Below, piece after piece: positions 35,991 to 44,383 of a stretch of 64,000 nucleotides of DNA. The translations under genes and the position numbers were made by a program. Location of the stretch: NCBI GenBank assembly GCA_946480085.1, contig CAMLHZ010000004.1, forward strand, positions 124,001 through 188,000, in the 5' to 3' direction. How positions within the stretch are numbered: the first letter of the stretch is position 1; every line of letters begins with the position of its first letter. The DNA is from an uncultured Flavobacteriales bacterium. Its GTDB lineage: Bacteria > Bacteroidota > Bacteroidia > Flavobacteriales > Crocinitomicaceae. The notes below the pieces were generated by a model, which had not been told where the DNA came from, searched no databases, and saw only the letters and a program-made list of their open reading frames with translations.

Positions 35991-37888
35991 TTCACCACCA
36001 TTTTATTGTTAATCAAATCGTGTGAATAAGCCTGAATTAACGCTTTCAACCGTTTCTCCATGATCTTAGCCTCTTTCTTCTTCACCTTCAGCAAATCTTT
36101 CGGAGTTGCTGTTCGCTTGGTAATATCGAATAGATTCACAACTTCACCGTTCGAATAAACCAACATGAGGTTATTCCAGGTGTAATAATAGGATCCTTCC
36201 AAAAAGGCCACAGCTTCTCTCGGATCTTTCGAAAAGTATGAATGTCCGAAGGCGTAATAATTCGTCTTCAAATTACACAAATCAATCACCGTTGGATAAA
36301 TATCCATTTGCTGAAAAATTGCTTTGTCGCGTTTCTTAGGCAATTTGCCAGAAGGCGAATAGAATGCAATTGGTATACGGTACATTTCTGTTCGCTGACC
36401 ATAAACTCTACTTTCAGTAGCGGGAGTGTGATCTGCCACCAAAACAAAAATGGTGTTGTTATACCACTTTTCCTTTTTGGCTTGTTCAAAGAACATTTTT
36501 AAGCTTACATCACCGTAATGAATGCTTTTGCAAATTGGCTGTGGACCTTTTTTGAGTTTATTTCTCCATTTTGGTGGAATGTAATAAGGATGGTGTGAAG
36601 AAAGCGTAAACAAGGTTGCCATGAATGGCTGCTTCTGTTTGCTCATCATTTTTGCCGACCACGGATTGAAGTATTCATCTAAAATTCCCCATGTCTTATC
36701 AGAGTGTGCATCGTTGTTATATTCCAAACGACCAAAGTACTCTTGGAATCCAGCTTGCTTCGCGAAACTATTGAAACGCATAGAACCATTTGTAGCTCCG
36801 TGATAAAAGGCCGTTGAATAACCATTCTGCTTCATTACTTCCGGTAAAGCCTGAATTTGATTGCTGCTGTAGCTTGAGGAGATAAACGGATTATCCATCA
36901 AGGTAGGAATGGAAGCTGTAATTGTAGGAACTGCTTCTATTGATTTCTTTCCGTTCGAAAAACCATATTCAAAGTACCACGATTCATCCAGCAAAGAATC
37001 CAGAAATGGTGTGTATGAAGTTTTGTGATTGAATTTCCCAACCCATTCGTTACCGAAACTCTCCAACATGATAATAACCACATTGGGTTTACCTTCCATC
37101 AAATTCTGAGGTTCGGATGTGTGACGTGGATTGAAGTATTTGGCTAACTCTTTCTCCTTGAAAAAGTCTTCTTCCTGCAAATCAGATTTACCTATTGATT
37201 TCAAAATGGTAAAACCTGTATTCAGAATTAATGCACTGTTTTGAGGTTCTGTAAAAAGCGTGGCATCAATTGCAGACAAAGGCTTGTAAATGAATCCACC
37301 TCGACCAACAAGGATGAAGACACACATCAGTAAAACCACATAAGCAGAACCTTGAACAACCCTTACATCCTTTTTGATGATCCGTTTGGCCACACGTCTG
37401 AATACATAGATCATGACCACAAGAAGTAGAATGAACAGCAGCAGTAACAGCCAGAAATCACGCAAAAAACTGCCGAGTAATTGTTTTACATCATCACCAG
37501 CAGAGACAATCGCGAATAAGTCCGACGTGGATCGTTTGTGTGTAAAGTTAAAGTAACCAACATCGAGAAAGTTAACTGCTAAAATGCCCAGAACAGGAAT
37601 GAAATAAAGCAGCGCAGCCAAAAATCTGTACCAACGATTCAGAAGAAGGTTGAACGGCAGGAGACAAAGGATAATGAACGGCAAAAGCAATAAAGCCAAT
37701 GTCACAGCATCAAACCAGGCCCCCGCGAACCATTCACCTAAGCCAACTCCTGAGAAGAGTGATGCGTATGTGAAATAGAAAAATATTCGGGAAACCGTAA
37801 GTAAAAGCATCGCGAAACCATAGAGTACAAGCAAAAACTTCACGTTGGAAGGAATTCTATTTGTTATCGTCTGGATGCTTTTCCGCAT
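35987..37888 (-). CDS. LtaS-type membrane sulfatase / phosphoglycerol transferase
   Basis: 633 residues from the ATG at 37888: about five N-terminal helices (to about 200), then an extracytoplasmic alkaline-phosphatase fold. Metal and nucleophile motifs are visible: VVIIMLESFGNEW, GKKSIEAVPTI with the probable nucleophile Ser, FYHGATNGSMRFNSF, and FVLVADHTPATE. This is the layout of lipoteichoic acid synthase-like proteins, which in Gram-negatives transfer phosphoglycerol or phosphoethanolamine to envelope lipids or glycans. The ATG at 37903 is rejected because it overlaps the -7 box. First gene of a six-gene run. Confidence 0.88.
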   Translation of the reverse strand: MRKSIQTITNRIPSNVKFLLVLYGFAMLLLTVSRIFFYFTYASLFSGVGLGEWFAGAWFDAVTLALLLLPFIILCLLPFNLLLNRWYRFLAALLYFIPVLGILAVNFLDVGYFNFTHKRSTSDLFAIVSAGDDVKQLLGSFLRDFWLLLLLFILLLVVMIYVFRRVAKRIIKKDVRVVQGSAYVVLLMCVFILVGRGGFIYKPLSAIDATLFTEPQNSALILNTGFTILKSIGKSDLQEEDFFKEKELAKYFNPRHTSEPQNLMEGKPNVVIIMLESFGNEWVGKFNHKTSYTPFLDSLLDESWYFEYGFSNGKKSIEAVPTITASIPTLMDNPFISSSYSSNQIQALPEVMKQNGYSTAFYHGATNGSMRFNSFAKQAGFQEYFGRLEYNNDAHSDKTWGILDEYFNPWSAKMMSKQKQPFMATLFTLSSHHPYYIPPKWRNKLKKGPQPICKSIHYGDVSLKMFFEQAKKEKWYNNTIFVLVADHTPATESRVYGQRTEMYRIPIAFYSPSGKLPKKRDKAIFQQMDIYPTVIDLCNLKTNYYAFGHSYFSKDPREAVAFLEGSYYYTWNNLMLVYSNGEVVNLFDITKRTATPKDLLKVKKKEAKIMEKRLKALIQAYSHDLINNKMVVK

Positions 37889-37892
37889 GATG

Positions 37893-37921
37893 CAAAAATA
37901 CAAGGTAGAATGAAACTACAA
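37893..37921 (-). promoter_or_regulatory. Promoter of the sulfatase-mutase run, leaderless
   Basis: On the minus strand TTG (37921-37919), an 18-nt spacer and TATTTTTG (37900-37893) form a full Bacteroidota consensus. The box ends 4 nt before the ATG at 37888, so the transcript should begin at the start codon. Confidence 0.65.
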
Positions 37922-38003
37922 CGATTAATTCATAAGGAAATACCCACAATACGTTAAAGAATGAAAAAAGAGATGATTCCCCAAAAAGAATTTGATAAAA
38001 AAA

Positions 38004-38112
38004 TCCCACAGATGCACAGCTTTTATGGCGCTTACCAGACGCCATTTTGCGAGACCGTCCTGTGCTGAGTTTGTCGAAGTATAGGCGAGCTTTAATCTGT
38101 GTATCTGTGGGA
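38004..38112. repeat. Inverted-repeat element R3, copy 2, with a nested repeat
   Basis: Ends CCCACAGATGCACAG (38005-38019) and CTGTGTATCTGTGGG (38097-38111) pair with one mismatch. TTTTATGGCGCTTAC (38021-38035) and GCGAGACCG (38049-38057) are shared with copy 1 in the same order. Relative to copy 1 there is an extra stretch of about 24 nt at 38058-38081 holding CTGAGTTTGTCGAAG, the R2 repeat also seen inverted at 42544-42558. No gene here. Confidence 0.75.
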
Positions 38113-38147
38113 AGTAATGGTATTCTCTTTAGTTTGTTTCAATTCCT

Positions 38148-38155
38148 TATTTTTG
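38148..38155 (+). promoter_or_regulatory. -7 box 4 nt before the ChaN ATG
   Basis: TATTTTTG matches TAnnTTTG and ends 4 nt before the ATG at 38160. A TTTG at 38133-38136 is too close to be the -33 element. Confidence 0.45.
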
Positions 38156-38159
38156 GAAT

Positions 38160-39017
38160 ATGAGATTTCTATTCATTCTTTGCTTACTACTTTCAGTTAC
38201 CAGTGGGTTTTCGCAAGATTTGCCGGCTTATCAGATCTTTACTTCGGAAGGAAAGAAAACCACATTTAGTGCTTTGGTAAAATCTTCGCTGGAAAAAGAA
38301 GTGGTGCTTTTTGGAGAATTGCATGATGATCCGATTGCACATTGGTTACAACTGGAATTGGCAAAATCGCTAAAAAAACATGAAGGATTTGCGATTGGAG
38401 CTGAAATGTTCGAGTTACATCAATCAACGGCTTTAGCAACTTTCATCGAAAACGGTGATGTAAAACAGTTAAAAGACAGCACGAAATTGTGGAGTAACTT
38501 TGACACGGATTATGCGCCTCTGCTCTATTGGGCACAGCAAAACAAAACTCCCTATTACGCAACAAACGTTACACGTAAATACGCTAGTCTTGTTTTCAAA
38601 AAGGGATTAAAGTCGTTGGATTCGCTTTCAGATACCGAGAAACAATTCATGTGTCCGCTTCCGTTTGCCTTCGATTCCACTTTATCTCAATACACCGAAT
38701 TGATAGAAATGGGTAAAGAAATGCATGCCTCAGGAATTGATTTCGCTCTTGCACAAGCTATAAAAGATGCAACCATGGCTTATTCAATCTGTTCCAAATT
38801 GCAGAAAAACGGATTGTTTCTTCACTTGAACGGAGCCTTTCATTCCGATTATCATCAGGGAATTATGTGGTACATTGAGCACTACCGAAAGGGGACAAAA
38901 GTATTGACTATCTCAACTGTTTCTCAGGAAAATTTAGACAAACTCGATAAAGATTTCATCGGAAAAGCTGATTTCATTATTGTTACACCGTCAAGTATGA
39001 CCAGAACAATGAAATAA
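38160..39017 (+). CDS. ChaN-family putative heme-binding protein
   Basis: 285 residues: signal peptide 1-19 ending in SGFSQ, then a ChaN/Tiki-type domain. Marks are LFGELHDDPIAHWLQLELA, FAIGAEMFELHQ, YAPLLYWAQQNKTPYYATN and LHLNGAFHSDYHQGIMWYI. ChaN of Campylobacter is an iron-regulated outer-membrane lipoprotein that binds heme; here there is no lipobox. The GELHDD and GAFHSD histidines are conserved in the wider TraB/Tiki fold, where they bind metal for peptidase activity. No heme uptake genes are adjacent, so the role is open. Confidence 0.82.
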   Translation: MRFLFILCLLLSVTSGFSQDLPAYQIFTSEGKKTTFSALVKSSLEKEVVLFGELHDDPIAHWLQLELAKSLKKHEGFAIGAEMFELHQSTALATFIENGDVKQLKDSTKLWSNFDTDYAPLLYWAQQNKTPYYATNVTRKYASLVFKKGLKSLDSLSDTEKQFMCPLPFAFDSTLSQYTELIEMGKEMHASGIDFALAQAIKDATMAYSICSKLQKNGLFLHLNGAFHSDYHQGIMWYIEHYRKGTKVLTISTVSQENLDKLDKDFIGKADFIIVTPSSMTRTMK

Positions 39018-39020
39018 ACT

Positions 39021-40370
39021 TTATACTACAGCCCAAGCCAACTCCTTTTCCGACTCATTAAAGATAATACCAAGATCAGACAGTTCATCCAAAATTGGAG
39101 TGTACACGTCTTTTGCCGTTGGAACCTGAACACCTTTCGTTGTAAAGTTTCCGTTCAACATGTGCTTTGCACAAATCGCAACTGGTAGTCCAACTGTATT
39201 CGACATGGAAGTATACACCTGATCTTCACCAACGTTGATCATGGAAGATTGAATCTCGTAACGCTTTCCGTTCTTCTCATATTCGAATTTGTGAACCATG
39301 ACCAACATGTCTTTGTCATTTGGTTCCAATTTCCATTTATCTACCAGAATCAGCTCTAACAATTGGGCTGGTGTAGCATTTTCTTTTTCCAAAAGATCGG
39401 TTCCGTTGAACAAATCCAAAAATTCAAATTGTTCGATTGAATGAACACCATGCAACGCACAAAATTCTTTGAACTTCGTTTCGATGGTTTTTGACTCATC
39501 ATAAGTCAAAAATGCATTTAAGAAAGACCTACGGGTTTGTATTTCTGAATGCGGGAACACATAAGAATCATCCGTCATTCCCAACTGAACAAAGATGTTC
39601 CATGCCGGACAAAAGCCTTTACATCTTAAAGTTCCACGCTCCATTGTTGGAATATCTTCCAATCCATATACTTCTCTATATGAAAGCGAATCGCGGTTGG
39701 CATAACCTTCAAAAGTTCCGATTGCATCCACAGTGACAGACTCTATTCTAGTAAAAATCTGCCCGTAAGGAATAAACTTGTATTGTCCTCTATCAATGTA
39801 TTGTGCCGTTCCTTGTCCCGCCAATACCACATTTCTTGGGTTCCAGGTAAACTTATACTTCCATGGATTGTTATCAGAACCGGGAGCCATCAGTCCACCA
39901 CAATATGATTTGAACGCCAATAAATCGCCACCATTTTCCTTGATCTCATCGATGATTTTCATTGCACTCATGTGATCGATTCCCGGATCCACGCCAATTT
40001 CATTCATGAAGATCAAACCGGCAGCTTCTACCTCATCGTGCAATTCTTTCATTTCATTTGAAATATATGAAGGCGTAATGAGGTGTTTACGTGCTTTCAA
40101 ACAATCTCTCGCAACGTCAATATGAAATCGAGCAGGAAGCATAGAAATTACCAAATCAACTTCTTCAATCTGAGGATATCTTTCGGTTTGAATAAGTGCA
40201 TCAAAAGCAAGAGCTACGCCATTCTTGTAATTACCCAGTTTGCGCTTCACCAAATCTAAATTCCGATCAACAACACGAATTTGCCAATTTTCTTCTTCAG
40301 AATGTTGAAGTAAATAGCGAATCAATGACGAGGCGGATAAACCAGCTCCTAGTACAAGAATTTTTTTCAT
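39021..40370 (-). CDS. Saccharopine dehydrogenase-like reductase
   Basis: 449 residues from the ATG at 40370, chosen because it directly opens the NAD(P)-binding motif MKKILVLGAGLSASSLIRYL; a 41-residue extension to 40493 looks non-coding. The family marks VISMLPARFHIDVARDCL, GLIFMNEIGVDPGIDHMSAM and SYCGGLMAPGSDNNPWKYKF match the glutamate-forming saccharopine dehydrogenase group (LYS9-like). Such enzymes act in lysine degradation or related aminoadipate chemistry. No lysine-degradation gene is near, so the substrate remains uncertain. Convergent with chaN, 3 bp between stops. Confidence 0.85.
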   Translation of the reverse strand: MKKILVLGAGLSASSLIRYLLQHSEEENWQIRVVDRNLDLVKRKLGNYKNGVALAFDALIQTERYPQIEEVDLVISMLPARFHIDVARDCLKARKHLITPSYISNEMKELHDEVEAAGLIFMNEIGVDPGIDHMSAMKIIDEIKENGGDLLAFKSYCGGLMAPGSDNNPWKYKFTWNPRNVVLAGQGTAQYIDRGQYKFIPYGQIFTRIESVTVDAIGTFEGYANRDSLSYREVYGLEDIPTMERGTLRCKGFCPAWNIFVQLGMTDDSYVFPHSEIQTRRSFLNAFLTYDESKTIETKFKEFCALHGVHSIEQFEFLDLFNGTDLLEKENATPAQLLELILVDKWKLEPNDKDMLVMVHKFEYEKNGKRYEIQSSMINVGEDQVYTSMSNTVGLPVAICAKHMLNGNFTTKGVQVPTAKDVYTPILDELSDLGIIFNESEKELAWAVV

Positions 40371-40387
40371 GCTTCTCAAATGAGTTA

Positions 40388-40395
40388 CAAAATTA
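40388..40395 (-). promoter_or_regulatory. -7 box for the saccharopine dehydrogenase-like gene
   Basis: CAAAATTA reads TAATTTTG on the minus strand, matching TAnnTTTG, 17 nt before the ATG. It supports the short start. Confidence 0.5.
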
Positions 40396-40508
40396 ACAAT
40401 ACTTGTAACGCAAAAATGATTTATGAACGAACTTATTTTAATCACTTTTCCACACATACCATTCTTTACGACGCAGAGTAGTGGCGAGTTCACCCTACAA
40501 CCAACACC

Positions 40509-40538
40509 TTGTGCATCACCATATTTTTCGTATATTTG
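40509..40538 (+). promoter_or_regulatory. Promoter of the RluB-type gene
   Basis: TTG at 40509-40511, a 19-nt spacer and TATATTTG at 40531-40538 fit the Bacteroidota consensus exactly. The leader would be about 40 nt and would include the palindrome at 40546-40561. Confidence 0.7.
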
Positions 40539-40545
40539 CGCCCGT

Positions 40546-40561
40546 TAACCAACGTTGGTTA
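40546..40561. promoter_or_regulatory. Perfect 16-bp palindrome in a leader, operator candidate
   Basis: TAACCAACGTTGGTTA is perfectly self-complementary, begins 8 nt after the -7 box, and so sits at or just after the transcription start. As DNA it fits a dimeric repressor site; as RNA it could only form a tight hairpin lacking a free loop. Confidence 0.45.
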
Positions 40562-40580
40562 GCTTTTTATTCTGCTCGAG

Positions 40581-41522
40581 ATGAACACAAGAAAACCGGG
40601 ATCGCGTGATACGAACGCATCTAAAGGCCCGCGTAAAACTGGCGCAAAGCCAACAAGACCTGCTGCTGGCAAGCCTAGATCAGCGGCGAAATCTACTGAC
40701 AAACCTGATGCAAAATCAGACAGTAAACCCAATTCAAAATCAGGAGCTTACAGAATTGATCCGCGTAAACAAGTGCGTAAGGGTGATCCGCTTCCAACAT
40801 TCAACGAAGATGAAATTCGTTTGAACAAATACTTATCGAATGCGGGTGTTTGTTCGCGAAGAGAAGCTGATGTATTGATCCAATCCGGTGTAGTGAGTAT
40901 CAACGGTAAAGTTGTAACCGAAATGGGTTATAAGATTAAACCAGGAGATAAGGTGCAGTACGATGGTGAAACGATTAATGCGGAAACAAAACGTTACGTT
41001 CTTTTGAACAAACCGAAGGATTTCATTACAACTATGGACGATCCCTGGGGGCGAAAAACCGTAATGGGATTGGTTTTCAAAGCGTGTAAAGAACGAATTT
41101 ACCCGGTCGGAAGATTGGATAGAGATACAACTGGATTGCTTCTTTTTACAAACGATGGTGACTTGGCGAAGAAATTAACTCACCCACGTTATCAGGCAAA
41201 GAAGATTTATCAGGTTGAAGTTGATAAAGCAGTTTCATTAGAACATTTGGAATTGTTGAAGTCGGGAATTGAATTGGAAGATGGAAGAATTGCTGCTGAT
41301 CACGTTGAATACGTGAAAGATGGTAAATCGTCTCGTGAAGTTGGAATTGAAATTCACTCCGGAAAGAACCGAATTGTACGTCGTATGTTCGAAAAATTAG
41401 GATACGTGGTTGTAAAATTGGACCGCGTTCAGTTTGCGAGCTTAACAAAGAAAGATTTACCAAGAGGATTTTACCGTCATCTGACTGATAAAGAGGTGGC
41501 TTTCCTTAAAATGTCGAAATAG
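40581..41522 (+). CDS. Pseudouridine synthase, RluB/RsuA family, with a basic N-terminal tail
   Basis: 313 residues: a low-complexity Lys/Ser/Pro tail (1-70), an S4 RNA-binding domain (about 78-135, LNKYLSNAGVCSRREADVLI), and the catalytic domain with GRLDRDTTGLLLFTNDGDLA containing the catalytic Asp, then SGKNRIVRRMFEKLGY. It changes uridine to pseudouridine in rRNA. RluB (23S) and RsuA (16S) cannot be separated safely, though length and S4 favour RluB. The basic tail probably adds RNA contact and is typical of Bacteroidota members. Confidence 0.9.
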   Translation: MNTRKPGSRDTNASKGPRKTGAKPTRPAAGKPRSAAKSTDKPDAKSDSKPNSKSGAYRIDPRKQVRKGDPLPTFNEDEIRLNKYLSNAGVCSRREADVLIQSGVVSINGKVVTEMGYKIKPGDKVQYDGETINAETKRYVLLNKPKDFITTMDDPWGRKTVMGLVFKACKERIYPVGRLDRDTTGLLLFTNDGDLAKKLTHPRYQAKKIYQVEVDKAVSLEHLELLKSGIELEDGRIAADHVEYVKDGKSSREVGIEIHSGKNRIVRRMFEKLGYVVVKLDRVQFASLTKKDLPRGFYRHLTDKEVAFLKMSK

Positions 41523-41538
41523 TTAATTAAAACATGTG

Positions 41539-42429
41539 ATGAAAATGAAAAAAATCATCCTACTAATGTTAACCGTGGTGATGTGCGCACTAGCAAACAC
41601 AACCGCAATCGCGCAAGTCTCAAAACACAAAAAGAAACACAGCACTGATGCCGGATCGTTCTTTTTTTATTGGGGGTACAACAGGTCGTACTATACGAAA
41701 TCTGACATTCGTTTTGTAGGTTCTGATTACGATTTCAAGTTGAAAGATGTAACAGCTTACGATCGCCCTGACGCTTTTAAGGCAAACGTATATTTCAATC
41801 CATCAACGATCACTGTACCTCAGTACAATGGCCGATTTGGTTACTATTACACCGATAGATGGGCAATTACGTTTGGAGTTGATCATTACAAATATGTAAT
41901 GGCAGACCAAAATCACGTGTTGCTTGACGGACATATTGCTGAAGGAATTGACGACAACTGGGGCGGGAATTACACAGACGAGCCCGTTGTTACAGATATT
42001 GATACTTTCCATTACGAAAACACTAACGGATGTAATCTTCTTCGTTTTGAGTTGATGCGTTCATTTGATTTATGGGAATTGGGAACACAACGTCAGATCG
42101 CACTAACCGGAAATCTTGGCGCTGGAACTGGTCCTGTTCTAACATTTAATGATTTGAATTTTGCAAGAGAACATACATTTGCAACTCCATCGATCTCTGG
42201 TTTCTGTTTCAGTGTAAATGCAAGTTTACGTTTGGAGTTCTTCAAACATTTCTTCGTTACTATGGAAAGCGCTTTGGCTTATGTAAATCTACCACATGTG
42301 CGAACACGACCAGATGACAAAAATCAGTTTGCACGTCAGCAATTTGGTTTATCATCATACTTTGCAACAGCAGGATTTTTACTGTACTTCCATCCAAAAA
42401 ATGGTTGTGACAGTTGTCCGAACTGGTAA
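41539..42429 (+). CDS. Probable outer-membrane beta-barrel protein
   Basis: 296 residues with a signal peptide (IILLMLTVVMCALANTTAIAQ region) and alternating aromatic strands rich in Tyr/Phe/Gly (FFFYWGYNRSYYTKSDIRFV, YNGRFGYYYTDRWAITFGVD), and a hydrophobic C-terminal strand near FATAGFLLYFHPK. This reads as a small barrel, resembling hypothetical Bacteroidota proteins with no assigned function. It follows the RluB-type gene by 16 bp. ATGs at 41539 and 41545 are both usable; a GTG lies at 41536. Confidence 0.65.
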   Translation: MKMKKIILLMLTVVMCALANTTAIAQVSKHKKKHSTDAGSFFFYWGYNRSYYTKSDIRFVGSDYDFKLKDVTAYDRPDAFKANVYFNPSTITVPQYNGRFGYYYTDRWAITFGVDHYKYVMADQNHVLLDGHIAEGIDDNWGGNYTDEPVVTDIDTFHYENTNGCNLLRFELMRSFDLWELGTQRQIALTGNLGAGTGPVLTFNDLNFAREHTFATPSISGFCFSVNASLRLEFFKHFFVTMESALAYVNLPHVRTRPDDKNQFARQQFGLSSYFATAGFLLYFHPKNGCDSCPNW

Positions 42430-42447
42430 CAACGGCCCCAAGACGAT

Positions 42448-42605
42448 AGACAAAAGACTTGAGACTCATTTAGTCCAAGGTTAATGTTCAATCGTCTAAT
42501 GCCAATGAATTAAATTTAAAATAGAAAAACAATAAAATTGATACTTCGACAAGCTCAGTAGCCCAATCAATGGGTTAGACGAAATAAGTCTTGAGTCTAT
42601 TGTCT
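42448..42605. repeat. Degenerate 33-bp inverted repeat enclosing an R2 repeat
   Basis: 42448-42480 and the reverse complement of 42573-42605 agree at 25 of 33 positions (shared cores AGACAA and ATTT-x-GTC). Between the arms lies CTTCGACAAGCTCAG (42544-42558), R2 in the opposite sense to the copy at 38065-38079, and a small CCCA/TGGG hairpin. This fills most of the gap before lysS. No gene seen. Confidence 0.55.
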
Positions 42606-42628
42606 TTAGTCAAAATAGTCTTAGAAAA

Positions 42629-44326
42629 ATGGAATTATCAGAACAAGAATTACAACGCAGACAAACACTTAACGCCATTCGTGAAGCAGGAATTGAACCT
42701 TATCCTGCAGCACTTTATCCGGTAAGCGATTATTCAGCAGCTATTAAAGCGAACTTTGAAGAAGGAAAAGTAGTTTGCCTGGCTGGTCGAATGATGAGTC
42801 AACGTGTAATGGGAAAAGCTTCTTTCGCAGAGATTCAGGATGCTGAAGGAAGAATTCAGGTATATTTTAACCGCGACGAGCTTTGTCCGGGTGAAGACAA
42901 AAGTCTTTACAACGATGTGTTCAAGAAATTCCTTGATTTGGGAGATTTCATCGGAATTAAAGGTGAGGTTTTCAAAACACAAGTGGGTGAAGTTTCTGTG
43001 AACGTGAAGGAATTTACCTTACTGAGCAAATCGTTGAAACCACTTCCGGTTGCAAAAACAGATGCAGACGGAAAAGTGCACGATGCATTCACTGATCCTG
43101 AATTGCGTTACCGTCAGCGTTATGTTGATATGGTAGTAAATCCGCATGTGAAAGAGGTATTCGTGAAGCGTACAAAGTTGTTCACTGCAATGCGAAATTT
43201 CTTCAACGAAGCAGGATACATGGAAGTGGAAACTCCGGTTTTGCAATCTATTCCTGGTGGAGCTTCTGCCCGACCGTTTATTACACATCACAATGCCTTA
43301 GACATTCCGCTTTATATGCGTATTGCGAATGAATTGTATTTGAAAAGATTGATCGTTGGTGGATTTGATGGTGTTTACGAGTTCTCGAAAAACTTCCGTA
43401 ACGAAGGGATGGACAGAACGCATAATCCGGAATTTACAGCTATGGAAATCTATGTTGCTTACAAAGATTACAACTGGATGATGGATTTCACTGAGCGTTT
43501 ATTGGAAAACTGTGCAATCGCCGTTAATGGAACTACGGATTGTACATTCAACGAACATAAAATCAGCTTTAAGGCACCATACAAACGCGTAACAATGCGT
43601 CAATCAATCATCGACTTTACCGGATTCGATATTCATGGTAAAACCGAAGAGGAATTGTTCGCAGCAGCTAAAGGAATGGGAATTGCCGTTGATTCCACAA
43701 TGGGGAAAGGAAAATTAATTGATGAGATCTTTGGAGAGAAATGTGAAGGAAATTACATTCAACCAACGTTCATTACGGATTATCCGAAGGAAATGTCGCC
43801 ATTATGTAAAGTTCACCGCGATAATCCTGAATTGACAGAGCGTTTCGAATTGATGGTTTGTGGTAAGGAAATAGCGAATGCTTATTCTGAATTGAACGAT
43901 CCGATTGATCAGCGCGAACGCTTTGAAGACCAGGTTCGTTTAGCCGAAAAAGGTGACGACGAAGCAAATGGTTTGATCGATTACGATTTCTTGCGCGCTT
44001 TGGAATACGGTATGCCGCCAACATCTGGTTTAGGGATTGGAATGGACCGTTTGATCATGTATCTGACGAACAATCCTTCTATCCAGGAGGTTCTGTTCTT
44101 TCCTCAAATGCGCCCTGAAAAAACGGTTAAAGTGGAATTGAACGATAACGAGAAAATCATTTTCGAAATCATGCAACGTGAAAAAAGCATGGAACTGAAT
44201 GCTCTGAAAACGTCTGTGAACTTGAGCAACAAGGCCTGGGACACAAGTATCAAAGGATTAACCAAAAATGGGTTATTGAAGGTGACGAAAAACGATGAAA
44301 CCTTGATGGTGGATTTGATTGATTAA
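42629..44326 (+). CDS. lysS: Lysyl-tRNA synthetase, class II
   Basis: Charges tRNA-Lys. 565 residues: an OB-fold anticodon domain (about 40-150), then the class II core with motif 1 near VETPVLQSIPGGASARPF, motif 2 FRNEGMDRTHNPEF and motif 3 GLGIGMDRLIMYL. Bacterial LysS is usually about 500 residues; here a 70-residue C-terminal addition (from about 497) has a winged-helix look (ELNALKTSVNLSNKAWDTSI, GLTKNGLLKVTKND). Longer LysS proteins are usual in Bacteroidota. Confidence 0.97.
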   Translation: MELSEQELQRRQTLNAIREAGIEPYPAALYPVSDYSAAIKANFEEGKVVCLAGRMMSQRVMGKASFAEIQDAEGRIQVYFNRDELCPGEDKSLYNDVFKKFLDLGDFIGIKGEVFKTQVGEVSVNVKEFTLLSKSLKPLPVAKTDADGKVHDAFTDPELRYRQRYVDMVVNPHVKEVFVKRTKLFTAMRNFFNEAGYMEVETPVLQSIPGGASARPFITHHNALDIPLYMRIANELYLKRLIVGGFDGVYEFSKNFRNEGMDRTHNPEFTAMEIYVAYKDYNWMMDFTERLLENCAIAVNGTTDCTFNEHKISFKAPYKRVTMRQSIIDFTGFDIHGKTEEELFAAAKGMGIAVDSTMGKGKLIDEIFGEKCEGNYIQPTFITDYPKEMSPLCKVHRDNPELTERFELMVCGKEIANAYSELNDPIDQRERFEDQVRLAEKGDDEANGLIDYDFLRALEYGMPPTSGLGIGMDRLIMYLTNNPSIQEVLFFPQMRPEKTVKVELNDNEKIIFEIMQREKSMELNALKTSVNLSNKAWDTSIKGLTKNGLLKVTKNDETLMVDLID

Positions 44327-44350
44327 TAGACATCAAACGATAAAAATATG

Positions 44351-44378
44351 GTAGGGGCGAATAATGATTCGCCCCTAC
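44351..44378. terminator. REP-like hairpin between convergent genes
   Basis: GTAGGGGCGAAT (44351-44362) pairs perfectly with ATTCGCCCCTAC (44367-44378) around a 4-nt AATG loop, between the lysS stop and the stop of the converging amidase gene. A weaker relative is at 61272-61291. Confidence 0.75.
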
Positions 44379-44383
44379 GCGTT

